DNA from: Bradyrhizobium sp. AZCC 1719 | Lineage (GTDB): Bacteria > Pseudomonadota > Alphaproteobacteria > Rhizobiales > Xanthobacteraceae | Assembly (NCBI RefSeq): GCF_036924525.1 | Contig: NZ_JAZHRU010000001.1 | Location: 5,733,001 to 5,797,000, forward strand | Length of the DNA: 64,000 nucleotides | Direction: 5' to 3' | In this document: positions 27,619 through 35,677 of the stretch, one piece after another | Layout: every line of letters begins with the position of its first letter | Position numbering within the stretch: the first letter of the stretch is position 1 | Position numbers and translations under genes: made by a program | The notes under the pieces: generated by a model | The model's database searches: none | Told to the model about the DNA's origin: nothing | What the model saw: only the letters and a program-made list of their open reading frames with translations

Positions 27619-28527
27619 CTACTCAGGAAGTTCGGCGTCTTCCGGCATTTCAACTGTGACCGCTATCGCCGCTGCAATCGGGCCCGAGCGCCGATAAAAG
27701 ATCGATTGGATCGGCACCTCATCGTTGTTTGTAAATCGGAAGCCGCCTTTGCAGCCCAAAAGGAGATCAGCCATAAAATATTCAAGGCGCCATCCATACT
27801 CGTCGTCGCTCATAATCTTTCTGGTATCGCCAAGTGTTGGGCTATAGCTTTTAGCTTTGCCGGCCAGAGCCTTGTGCAGATCCTCCGTAGGGATAACCCT
27901 CGCGCCGAGGTAGTTATCTTTCTCTCCCAGCTTAGAATACTCCGTCAGCGGGAGGACGACGTTCGTCACCAACTGCGGCGGATTGTAAAACAGGTAGTGA
28001 ATTGGAATCTTGTAGGACTCCATGTGCCCACGGATGGCTTCGACCTGATCTGATTCTTTCGTGAGTGACTGATACTTGCTGGCCTTCGTGAAGGAGAACT
28101 TGCGCTGAGACATCATCGAGGCCAGGTCGGCATCACGAGCCCCGATGCGCGCCATCCCTACTCGATAGTCGTATTCCTCCAGGTGATCCACATCTCCGGT
28201 GGTCGGAAATAGTCGCTTCGATTGGAGTAGCGCCACTTTGCGCCTGACCATCCGCCCACCCTTCGTGAAAAATACGAACACGCCGATGTCTGCCACTTCC
28301 CAGCTTCGGAAGTGTCGCAGTCCACCCAAATAGTGGGTGTCGATCCGAATTGCCCAATCTGACTTAAACTTCCGCGGTGCAGCGTAGTTCGTAAGGTGCT
28401 CAATGAACGTCAGATCGAAGGTTGGCTCGGGTGTCGCTGGAGCGTTCAACATTTTTTCTGCCAGACGCCTGTTTGCGTCGGCAAAAACGCCCCGAAACCA
28501 ATCTACGATCTCCATTGGAATAGCCAT
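27619..28527 (-). CDS. hypothetical protein, possible PD-(D/E)XK-like nuclease
   Basis: 302 residues. The ATG at 28527 follows GGGGGAGAGAACC. I do not know the family. Residues 58-106 look like a restriction-endonuclease-type core: WAIRIDTHYLGG, then E77-V-A-D80-IGVFVFF, a basic turn, and VALLQSKRLFP with Q102 and K104 in the place of the E-x-K motif. The remainder is mixed alpha/beta with IHYLFYNPP and a YFMADLLLGCKGGFRF segment. It is divergent from another nuclease-like gene, with start codons about 100 bases apart. Composition is lower GC than the chromosome around it. Confidence 0.65.
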   Translation of the reverse strand: MAIPMEIVDWFRGVFADANRRLAEKMLNAPATPEPTFDLTFIEHLTNYAAPRKFKSDWAIRIDTHYLGGLRHFRSWEVADIGVFVFFTKGGRMVRRKVALLQSKRLFPTTGDVDHLEEYDYRVGMARIGARDADLASMMSQRKFSFTKASKYQSLTKESDQVEAIRGHMESYKIPIHYLFYNPPQLVTNVVLPLTEYSKLGEKDNYLGARVIPTEDLHKALAGKAKSYSPTLGDTRKIMSDDEYGWRLEYFMADLLLGCKGGFRFTNNDEVPIQSIFYRRSGPIAAAIAVTVEMPEDAELPE

Positions 28528-28626
28528 TGGTTCTCTCCCCCGCGAGACAATCCCGAGTATCAGCTTTTTTTACCGGGCACACGAGAAAGATGCTATTCGC
28601 AAGTGTTTCAACTCGTCGAGATTCCC

Positions 28627-29847
28627 ATGGCACAACAGCTATTTGCGGGGACGCCTCTTTCGGTCCTGTTTGATAATACAAATCGCAATATTGAAGACAC
28701 CATCAACAAGCTGACCGATGCACAGGTCTTGGCGGCCTCACTGGATGTTTTGACCCAGCAGATTGCCGAGGCCAGTTTGATTCAGGTGCCGGTGCTCGAC
28801 CTGACCCGAGTGGACAGAACCTTTGAAGATGCGACGGTTCCTGAGCGTCGTGTTCCCAACCCCAACTTTACCGACGTTCAGATCGGGGTACCGGGCCGGG
28901 TTCACACCCTCCACGTTCCCTACACCGGTCAGCAGCATATGTTTTACTACATGCCTCCAGTACCGCCGAGACTGAGCGTTGTTGGTGCAACAACCGACAC
29001 CGAGGTCATGGTTTATGCCGCCGGTGCGTGGTTCACAGCGGAATCAATCACCCAGAAGTTCACGCAGGACATCGAGACCTTGGAAGATGCCCTGAGGCGA
29101 CTTCGGGAGAACTGCAAGCGGTATAATACAGCGCTTCCAACCTTCATTCGTCCCCGGCTCGACAGACGGCACCAAATTGCGGAGCGGACTCGCCAAACAA
29201 CGGAGGGCATCAAGTTTCCCCTCCGTCAGGTTGCCAACGCACCCCAAACCTACAAGCTACCTGACAAGCCCAAGCCTATCGCTTCTCAACCCGTACAACG
29301 CGCGACGGAGAAGTCTTTTGTCCTGGGCGAAGAGGATTACCAAAATATTCTGAGAATCTGCGCGAGCATGTCTCTGGTCATGGAGCGCAGCCCTTCGGTA
29401 TTCGCAAATGCCGGCGAAGAGGACATCAGGGTTCACTACCTCGTGCAATTGAACGGCCAATACCAAGGCGAGGCCACGGGCGAAACGTTCAACCACATTG
29501 GACAAACAGACATTCTCATCCGACATGAGAACAAGAACGTATTTGTGGCCGAGTGCAAGTTTTGGGGAGGCTATAAAGCCATGATCGAAACGGCTGACCA
29601 GCTCTTGGGATACACGACGTGGAGGGATACCCGAACCGCCCTCATCGTCTTCAATCGCAACATGGACTTCACGAATGTTATTTCAGAAGCTCAGCGGTCG
29701 ATGAAGGATCATCAGCACTATAAATCGGGACCAACCAAGGAAGGCGAGACTAGGTTTAGATACGTCTTCAGCCATCCCGAGGACAAACAACGGGATATCA
29801 TCGTGACCCTGATGCTGTTCAACATGCCGAAGCCGGCGAAGCCATGA
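28627..29847 (+). CDS. uncharacterised protein with PD-(D/E)XK nuclease-like C-terminal domain
   Basis: 406 residues from the ATG at 28627; a GTG at 28603 is an alternative, and the frame is open further upstream but overlaps the antisense gene. The N-terminal half (TPLSVLFDNTNRNIEDTINK) is unknown. Residues 264-345 form a nuclease-type core: EEDIRVHYLVQLNGQY, then GQTD295ILIRH, VFVAE309CK311FW and the strand TALIVFNRN. D295, E309 and K311 fit the catalytic triad of Mrr-like restriction enzymes. No methyltransferase or motor gene is adjacent, so it is not an ordinary restriction enzyme. It is probably regulated together with the divergent gene. Confidence 0.75.
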   Translation: MAQQLFAGTPLSVLFDNTNRNIEDTINKLTDAQVLAASLDVLTQQIAEASLIQVPVLDLTRVDRTFEDATVPERRVPNPNFTDVQIGVPGRVHTLHVPYTGQQHMFYYMPPVPPRLSVVGATTDTEVMVYAAGAWFTAESITQKFTQDIETLEDALRRLRENCKRYNTALPTFIRPRLDRRHQIAERTRQTTEGIKFPLRQVANAPQTYKLPDKPKPIASQPVQRATEKSFVLGEEDYQNILRICASMSLVMERSPSVFANAGEEDIRVHYLVQLNGQYQGEATGETFNHIGQTDILIRHENKNVFVAECKFWGGYKAMIETADQLLGYTTWRDTRTALIVFNRNMDFTNVISEAQRSMKDHQHYKSGPTKEGETRFRYVFSHPEDKQRDIIVTLMLFNMPKPAKP

Positions 29848-30061
29848 CGTTCATCCTTCTCACCCGACCAAGCGTAGGGCGGATTCGTTAGTCTAGTCAG
29901 CCCTACGCGAGTTAAGTATAGCTCGAACCGTTCCACGAGTTGTATCAGTCAGCAAGCACAATTGACTGCAGTCGCTTGCTGCTCCACGGCTTTCTGGCGC
30001 AACCGGCAAACTGTGACCATGTCATCGGGACACAAACACACCAACTGCCTGAGCACTCACC

Positions 30062-30502
30062 ATGTTCGAGAAATTGCGGCTCAACTGGAAGATTCGCCAG
30101 CTCCAGCGGCTAAAGAACCAATACATAGGCGTGACGTACGAGGCGCTTCGCGAAGTTGCGCATGAGACCGGCGAGATTCCGGACAAAGAAGTAATAAGGG
30201 AAGAGATACTCAACACCGTCAAATTGAATCGCGAAATGGACGAGCGTATCGCAATACTCGAGAGCGATTACTGGCTTGATCAAGCGCAGCGTTACTTGCT
30301 TCCTACGCCGAACGACCAAGCTTACATTCGTTCGAAGTTAGACAAGCGTTTCAGCTATTTTGACGAGGAAACGTTGGCAGCCCTGCGCTCAGCAGTTCGC
30401 AAAGAGCAGAAGGAGCGTTCGGAAAATTTCCGTACGTGGGCAACGCTCGCTATCGGCATCATTGGAGCCCTCATCGGGCTCGCTGCTATGCTAAAGAAAT
30501 AG
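30062..30502 (+). CDS. hypothetical coiled-coil protein with C-terminal membrane helix
   Basis: 146 residues. Charged helical body (EKLRLNWKIRQLQRLKNQY, EEILNTVKLNREMDERIAIL) and a single hydrophobic helix near residues 123-143 (WATLAIGIIGALIGLAAML) followed by KK, so it is likely tail-anchored in the inner membrane with a cytoplasmic body. No family is recognised. It sits in the accessory region, after the nuclease-like gene, with lower GC than the core chromosome. Confidence 0.65.
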   Translation: MFEKLRLNWKIRQLQRLKNQYIGVTYEALREVAHETGEIPDKEVIREEILNTVKLNREMDERIAILESDYWLDQAQRYLLPTPNDQAYIRSKLDKRFSYFDEETLAALRSAVRKEQKERSENFRTWATLAIGIIGALIGLAAMLKK

Positions 30503-30510
30503 TCCCAATC

Positions 30511-30602
30511 TTACTTCGCCAGCCCGAGCGACTTCAGCGCCTTGCCGTTGTCCTCGTTGTCCGCCTTCATGAACTCCGCGAAGCCAGCCGAATCCAGATA
30601 GA
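30511..30602 (-). pseudogene. duplicated 3' end of a Bug/tctC gene
   Basis: About 92 bases nearly identical (about three mismatches) to the 3' end of the intact tctC-type gene at 34486-35472, in the same orientation and including the stop codon. It encodes YLDSAGFAEFMKADNEDNGK and the terminal KSLGLAK. Upstream codons (VALTIFYLDS) differ from the intact copy, so it could derive from a paralogue. It marks one end of an inserted or rearranged segment. Confidence 0.8.
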
Positions 30603-30657
30603 AGATCGTCAGCGCGACACGTTTCGTTATTGTGCCCTACTTGCCCCCAAAAGACGC

Positions 30658-31458
30658 ATGTCAAGAAAAAGCAAGAGCTTCCCACGCCTCCGCCGCTGGC
30701 GGCGCGGTGCACGATGGGCGCGACGGAAGGTCGCGAGAGCACCGCGGGCGGCCCGGATCGTTGGCGTCGTGGCGATCCTGCTTGTGCTCGTCGCGCTGAC
30801 GAACCTTGTCTATCAGGTGATCCGCAAGCCGACTGAGCTGTTTGCCTTCGTTGGCGACGCGCTCGACAAGGAGCCGGCCGAGACGTGGCGGCAATACGGG
30901 CCGCTCTTCCGCGCCTATTCCACCAGTACGATCACGCCCGAATTGCTGGCCGCGCTGGCGCAGGTCGAGAGTTCAGGCAACCCGGTGGCGCGCACCTACT
31001 GGCGCTGGCGATTAAGCCTGAATCCTTTCGCGATTTACCAGCCCGCCTCCAGCGCCGTCGGCCTCTTCCAGATGACCGATGCGGCCTACGCCGAGGCCGC
31101 GCGGTCCTGTGTCCGAGAGAATGCGGTCACAAATACCGGCTGCGGGTTCACCAGCCTCACTATCCGCGCGATCCCGAGCCATGCCATTGAGCTCGCGTCC
31201 GTGTATCTGGCTCGCAATGTCGCGGCGGTTCTCGCCCGCGTCCCCGATGTGTCGGCAAGCCTGCAGCAGAAGCAGGATCTCGCCGCGTTTATCCATCTTT
31301 GCGGCGGGGGTCCCGCCACAGCCTTCGCGCGCCGCAACTTTCAAATGATGTCCGGCGAGCGGTGCGGCGATCATCTCGTCACAGCCTATATCGTCAGGGT
31401 CAATGCGATGAAGCGGCAGTTCAAGCGCCTAGCGGCCGATGGCGGGTTCCAGAATTAA
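30658..31458 (+). CDS. membrane-anchored lytic transglycosylase (SLT domain)
   Basis: 266 residues from the ATG at 30658. A strongly basic N-terminus (RRWRRGARWARRK) precedes a TM helix at about 34-52. The SLT domain follows: catalytic E104 in LAQVESSGNP, SSAVGLFQMTDAAYAEA, and a C-terminal HLCGGGPATAFARR. Such enzymes cleave peptidoglycan to 1,6-anhydro-muropeptides; free-standing copies often belong to secretion, conjugation or cell-wall remodelling. It lies between two partial tctC copies, so the segment is probably mobile or rearranged. Confidence 0.82.
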   Translation: MSRKSKSFPRLRRWRRGARWARRKVARAPRAARIVGVVAILLVLVALTNLVYQVIRKPTELFAFVGDALDKEPAETWRQYGPLFRAYSTSTITPELLAALAQVESSGNPVARTYWRWRLSLNPFAIYQPASSAVGLFQMTDAAYAEAARSCVRENAVTNTGCGFTSLTIRAIPSHAIELASVYLARNVAAVLARVPDVSASLQQKQDLAAFIHLCGGGPATAFARRNFQMMSGERCGDHLVTAYIVRVNAMKRQFKRLAADGGFQN

Positions 31459-31621
31459 CCTGCAGAGCGCACATCAAGCTTAACGCGCGAGTTTGGTTGC
31501 TACACTACGCAAGCCGAATAGATTCCGATTACCGGACGATTTCCCCAGGTCATCCGGGTCCACGCCAGCGAAGCCGCCAGGCGAATTGCCCTCTGCCTGG
31601 CGGCTTAGTTTTCGGCTCTCG

Positions 31622-31692
31622 GCGGGTGTAGCTCAATGGTGGAGCGCTGGGTTCCAAGAAGAGGCCAGTTCGATTTCGCGCTTCCCGCTCCT
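31622..31692 (+). pseudogene. degenerate tRNA-Gly
   Basis: The 5' half is nearly canonical tRNA-Gly(TCC): GCGGGTG acceptor, TA, D-arm GCTCAATGGTGGAGC, then an anticodon loop reading gTTCCaa. The 3' half has lost the pairing: the anticodon stem partner and T-stem do not match, although TTCGATT and the CCCGCTCC end survive. It cannot fold as a working tRNA. tRNA-Gly 3' ends are common integration sites, so this may be a scar. Confidence 0.7.
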
Positions 31693-31737
31693 CATCCCCG
31701 AATGCGTTCAATGCGATTTATTCAGTGGGAGATGCTT

Positions 31738-31887
31738 ATGCCTATGTCGCGCAAGCCCATTAGCGAAGTCGTTCTAGAGATCACTGACATCACCTCTCGA
31801 CCTGTCATGGCAGAGAAACAACAAGCCGACAACTACGCCCTCAAAGTAAAGGCAGCGATGACACGACTGAGCGAGAGCAAACGCTAG
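31738..31887 (+). CDS. small hypothetical protein (49 aa)
   Basis: Starts at the ATG 31738 after a good GGGAGA site. It reads MPMSRKPISEVVLEITDITS and ends MTRLSESKR. Charged and soluble, with no family recognised. Its position directly after the tRNA-Gly remnant suggests it belongs to inserted DNA. It may be real because the ribosome binding site is strong. Confidence 0.4.
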   Translation: MPMSRKPISEVVLEITDITSRPVMAEKQQADNYALKVKAAMTRLSESKR

Positions 31888-31892
31888 CCCGC

Positions 31893-31970
31893 AAGGACGA
31901 TTAGCCGAAGGCATAATCCGCCGTTCTGCGCGAACCGAGTCAGCGGGTTACGCTTGGCTAACCCGCCCTG
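31893..31970. repeat. REP-like element (ggacgattagcc...cataatccgcc)
   Basis: Diverged pair of the GGCGGATTAGC/GCGTAATCCGCC family, with an inverted second half (gcgggttacgcttggctaacccgcc). Confidence 0.65.
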
Positions 31971-31994
31971 CTCGCTATCCACTCACTTCATTCA

Positions 31995-32028
31995 CTTACT
32001 TTGCCAGCCCGAGCGACTTCAGCGCCTT
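31995..32028 (-). pseudogene. second, shorter copy of the tctC 3' end
   Basis: 34 bases identical to the 3' end of the tctC-type gene at 34486, same orientation, including the stop codon and the codons for AKSLGLAK-type tail. The copy ends abruptly at ...agcgcctt. Together with 30511-30602 it makes three direct copies over 4 kb. Confidence 0.75.
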
Positions 32029-32150
32029 CCAATTACGGTGACAGTGCACTTAATTCGGAAAGCCGCTAGCAAGGCAGCATGGGTGCCCAACGGTGATTAA
32101 ATGCGCTTTCACCGTAATATGACCTTTTGACGCCGCATGTTATGCGGACG

Positions 32151-32257
32151 CAGTTTTGTTCTCCATCCGACTCCATTCTGTTCGCAAAGAACGAATCGGA
32201 ATCGCACAAATCAGCGCGAGCCACTTCTTAACAATGCGTTTGCTTCGCGCTTGCGCG
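32151..32257 (+). repeat. 105-base dispersed repeat, copy 1
   Basis: Begins cagttttgttctccatccga and ends near gcgtttgcttcgcgcttgcg. Shares about 85-90% identity by eye with copies at 41972, 42573 and 43448, all in the same orientation. Each contains the segment gttcgcaargaacgaatcgg. An open frame (…RKERIGIxQISA…) is kept in all copies, but I do not take it as coding. Confidence 0.8.
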
Positions 32258-32301
32258 CCCCGCCGTGCCGTTGGCCTCAGGCGCGGCGGAATTCGCGCGC
32301 G

Positions 32302-32892
32302 TTACCGCGCACTGCCCGTCGTTATCGGTTCCGAGTGTACCGGGATCATCAGGTGCTCGTTGGGTTTGCCGGGGAACATGATGTAGGGCTGCGTCGGGTC
32401 CTTGACATCCAGATCGCGCGGATAGGGACTGAGCATCTCGCGTGCTGCGCCGCCGACGATCATCACATGCGGCCCGGTCTGGACCCAATGCTTGTGCGTG
32501 TGCCGTTCGGCATGATCATGATTGCTCGTGCCGGTGTCACCGTCGAGCATGAAAATGAGGCCAATCTTGTTCGGCGGAGTCTGTTTGGCCTGCAGAGCCT
32601 TGCGCCATTCCATGGCGTTCTCGTCATCGCATTCGGGCGTTCCGTCATTTCCGATAAAGCAAGTGAAGCCGTTCGAGCCGGTTTGGATCGTCTTGGAAGA
32701 TCCATCCGGCTGCGGCATGGTGATGGTTGCATTGTTCACCACCGACGCCGGAGCGGCGGTCTTCACCTTGGCGATGTACTCTGGTTCGGTCTTCGGGATT
32801 TCCTCGGTGGGAAGAGCCGATGCCGATGTGGTGGTGAGGGCTGCCGAAGCGACGCAGAACCCAACCGACGCGAGAGCATAGAGCCTGTTCAT
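32302..32892 (-). CDS. exported hypothetical protein
   Basis: 196 residues. Signal peptide (MNRLYALASVGFCVASAALT, cleavage near ASA-LPT). The mature part has a strand-rich middle (ATITMPQPDGSSKTIQTG), a CFIGNDGTPEC cysteine pair and a His-rich patch (NHDHAERHTHKHW) that might bind metal, then LMIPVHSEP. RBS GGAGGTAAGCC precedes the ATG. I do not recognise the family. Confidence 0.7.
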   Translation of the reverse strand: MNRLYALASVGFCVASAALTTTSASALPTEEIPKTEPEYIAKVKTAAPASVVNNATITMPQPDGSSKTIQTGSNGFTCFIGNDGTPECDDENAMEWRKALQAKQTPPNKIGLIFMLDGDTGTSNHDHAERHTHKHWVQTGPHVMIVGGAAREMLSPYPRDLDVKDPTQPYIMFPGKPNEHLMIPVHSEPITTGSAR

Positions 32893-33105
32893 GGCTTACC
32901 TCCTGTAGTGGGCAACCGGCATCAATTCTACACCCAAACCAAGTGAGTGCCTCCTTCAAAAAAATATCTCACGCGAATCTTCAGCGGCCGATGCCAAGAC
33001 CGGAGGAACGAGCTACCGTTGCTGTTGGGTTCCATTGCGAGACACGCACGCGGCATGCCGGCTCGGCCTTGCGTTGGCCGCAGCCTCTAACAGGTTGATC
33101 AGCTC

Positions 33106-33140
33106 GTAGGCGGATTGGCGCAGCGTAATCCGCCGCTCTC
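33106..33140. repeat. REP-like element (gtaggcggattggc...gcgtaatccgcc)
   Basis: Single palindromic unit of the GGCGGATT.../AATCCGCC family, 20 bases beyond the end of the EamA gene on the - strand; may help transcript termination. Confidence 0.7.
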
Positions 33141-33159
33141 TCGCGATCAGGCCTAATCT

Positions 33160-34080
33160 TCACCGCTGCCTTTGCGCCAGATAGAATCCGAACAGCACCG
33201 TGACCAGTCCCGCTGCCTGCAACGCGGTCGGGGGCTCGCCGAGCAGGAGCCAGCCGGCGAGGATCGTCAGCGCCGGAACGGTCGCGGGGAACACCGCGGC
33301 GCGGGCGACGCCGATGGTCTGGACCGAGAATGCGAACAGATACAGCGCAGCGGGGCCGGCCAGGATGCCCTGTGCCAGCGCCTGCAGCGCGTTTTCAGCC
33401 CAGCCCAGCGCCGCCACGCGGGCAAACCCGCCAAAGGCCGCATAGAGCGGCAGCAGCGCCAGCGACACCACGCTGATGACGGTGGCGGCCGAGAACGCCG
33501 AGACGCGCCAATGGCGCAGCAGCGTGCCGAACGCGGCGAACATCAATCCGGTCATCACGAACAGCAAATCACCCAGCACGCCATCTGAACCAATATGGCC
33601 GATCGACTCGGCGCCGATCACCCCAAGTCCGCCGACGATGACGACCGCCCCCATCACGCGCGAGGGCGGCACCCGCTCGCGCAGGAACACCGCGGCCAGC
33701 AGCAGGCCGCCGAGCGTCGCGCTGGAAGGCTGGATGACGCTGCCATGGCCGAGCGGGACAAACAGGAAGCCGGTATAGCTGATGAGCGACATCACAGGCC
33801 CGCCCAGCACCATCAGCATCAGCCCGCGGCCCCATCCGATGCCGCCGAGATCGGCGATACCGGCGCGAAGCACGAGCGGCAGGAACACCAGCCCCGACCA
33901 CACGAAGCGGTGCATCAGCAGGTCCGGCGGCGTGAAGCCGACCTTCAGCCCGTGCCGGGTCGCGACAAAGCCGAGCGCCCAGAACAGCGCCGCACCCGCG
34001 CCGCACGCGACCCCAAGCAGGGCCGGTTTGGTGTCAGGTTTTTGGGCTGGAGCATCGCCGCCGCTGGTCGGCTGGTTCAT
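33160..34080 (-). CDS. EamA family (DMT superfamily) transporter
   Basis: 306 residues, ten hydrophobic segments in two EamA repeats (GVACGAGAALFWALGFVATR; VARAAVFPATVPALTILAGW). It is only distantly related to the two other EamA proteins of the window, so it is a separate subfamily. Inner-membrane exporter of an unknown metabolite. Short disordered N-terminus (GGDAPAQKPDTKP). Confidence 0.9.
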   Translation of the reverse strand: MNQPTSGGDAPAQKPDTKPALLGVACGAGAALFWALGFVATRHGLKVGFTPPDLLMHRFVWSGLVFLPLVLRAGIADLGGIGWGRGLMLMVLGGPVMSLISYTGFLFVPLGHGSVIQPSSATLGGLLLAAVFLRERVPPSRVMGAVVIVGGLGVIGAESIGHIGSDGVLGDLLFVMTGLMFAAFGTLLRHWRVSAFSAATVISVVSLALLPLYAAFGGFARVAALGWAENALQALAQGILAGPAALYLFAFSVQTIGVARAAVFPATVPALTILAGWLLLGEPPTALQAAGLVTVLFGFYLAQRQR

Positions 34081-34321
34081 TGGGGACGCTTAACTTGGCC
34101 TGCACCCCTGTTCAACCCACGCTCCTGCAGGGCTGACGGGCACGCCGCTGCAAGCACAGGGCGAGAACACGTCGCAGGTTTTGCAAGCAAGCGCAGGACG
34201 AGAAGGCGTCATCCGCCCTACGCTCGCTACTTTGCATGGGGTTGTTTTCGCGATTTTGTGTCCGGGCCTTGCGGTGTACTGCAGAAGAGTATCTGCACCG
34301 GGTCCGGGAGGCGATATCGTC

Positions 34322-34349
34322 AGCAAGCAGTAAGTAGCAAGCAGTAAGT
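34322..34349. repeat. short tandem duplication
   Basis: AGCAAGCAGTAAGT occurs twice in tandem just before a REP-like element. Confidence 0.7.
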
Positions 34350-34464
34350 AGCCCGGATGAGCGAAGCGACATCCGGGACAACTCTAGCACCGCCCCGGAT
34401 ATCGCAGAGCCTGTCATCGGGCGCGCATTCGCGCGACCCGTTGGCTCATCCGGGCTACGCTCAC
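34347..34464. repeat. REP-like pair (gtagcccggatgagc...ctcatccgggctacgc)
   Basis: Two inverted units, AGCCCGGATGAGCGAAGCGAC and GGCTCATCCGGGCTACGCT, with about 60 bases between. Same family as 3541 and 37761. Lies just downstream of the tctC-type gene on the - strand. Confidence 0.75.
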
Positions 34465-34485
34465 TATTCTACGCTCACTATTCGC

Positions 34486-35472
34486 TTACTTTGCCAGCCC
34501 GAGCGACTTCAGCGCCTTGCCGTTGTCTTCGTTGTCCGCCTTCATGAACTCCGCGAAGCCAGCCGAGTCCAGATAGATCATGTCGAAGCCGCGCCTGTTC
34601 ATGAACTCCTTGAACTCTTCGCTGTCCCAGATCTTCTTGATCGCGGTCTCGTACTGCGCGGCAATCTCCTTCGGCAGGCCCTTGGGCGCCGCAAAGCCGC
34701 GCCACACACCCTTGTGCCACTTGTGACCCGTCGCCTCCTCGGTGGTCGGCACATCAGGGAAGTTCGGCGCGCGCTTGGGTGAGAAGAACACGAGGCTGCG
34801 GATACGCCCCGCCTTGAGCAGCGCCTCGGCTTCCGGCATCGAGCACGCGACGAAGTCGACGCCGCCGGCCGCGAGATCGGTCAGCGCGGTTGCAGCACCC
34901 GTGGACGGCACCCAACGGATCGAGCCGGGCGAAACGCCGTCGGCCTGCATCAGGCCGGCGAGCGCGACATGCCAGCTTCCGCCCTGCCCCGTACCTGAGG
35001 CCACCACCTTGTTCGGGTTCGCCTTGATATGCGCGAACAGTTCCTTGACGGTCTTGTAAGGCGAGTCCGCCTTCACATGGATCGCGGCGGGGTCCTGGTT
35101 GACCAGCGCGATCGGCGTATACTTCTCGAAGGTGAGATCGGTCAGCCCCACCCAGTGCATCAGGTTGATCTCGAGCGTGATGAGACCGAACGTGTAATCG
35201 TCAGGCGCGGCGGTGGCGATCGCCTGGTGGCCGACCACGCCCGATCCGCCCGTGCGATTCACGACGTTCACCGGCTGCTTGAGATCGCGTTCCAGCATGC
35301 TCGCGATCTGGCGCGCGACCGCGTCGGTGCCGCCACCGGCGGCCCACGGCACGATCAGCGTGATCGGCCGCTCCGGAAAGGCCGCTTGCGCGTTTCCGGG
35401 GCCGAGCAGGCTAGCGGCCGCAAGCGCCGCAAGCGCGAGATTTCTGACCAAATTGCTGACCTGGCGAAACAT
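34486..35472 (-). CDS. Bug/TctC family periplasmic substrate-binding protein
   Basis: 328 residues from the ATG at 35472, preceded by GGGAGGG; starts further upstream would place 15 residues before the signal peptide. Signal sequence ends AQA-AFPERP. Family marks: PITLIVPWAAGGGTDAVARQ, VVNRTGGSGVVGHQA, GSWHVALAGL, and the C-terminal YLDSAGFAEF. These proteins capture carboxylates for tripartite TctABC transporters. No tctA or tctB is nearby, so it is an orphan, as is usual for this large family. Its 3' end is duplicated twice at lower coordinates. Confidence 0.93.
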   Translation of the reverse strand: MFRQVSNLVRNLALAALAAASLLGPGNAQAAFPERPITLIVPWAAGGGTDAVARQIASMLERDLKQPVNVVNRTGGSGVVGHQAIATAAPDDYTFGLITLEINLMHWVGLTDLTFEKYTPIALVNQDPAAIHVKADSPYKTVKELFAHIKANPNKVVASGTGQGGSWHVALAGLMQADGVSPGSIRWVPSTGAATALTDLAAGGVDFVACSMPEAEALLKAGRIRSLVFFSPKRAPNFPDVPTTEEATGHKWHKGVWRGFAAPKGLPKEIAAQYETAIKKIWDSEEFKEFMNRRGFDMIYLDSAGFAEFMKADNEDNGKALKSLGLAK

Positions 35473-35677
35473 TCGCAAAACCCTCCCGCTCTGTTTTTTA
35501 TGCGCCGGGTGAGACACCGCGACGGGCGCTTATGCGCTATTCGCCATTCCGGCGGCGGAGCGCTGACATGTCAAGGAGAAGCAAGCGCAGGGCGGATCAG
35601 CCGAAGGCGAGCCGCGGACATCCGTCATTGCGACCTTCAGCGAATCCGCCGATCCTCCGATCGACATGGGGTGATTC

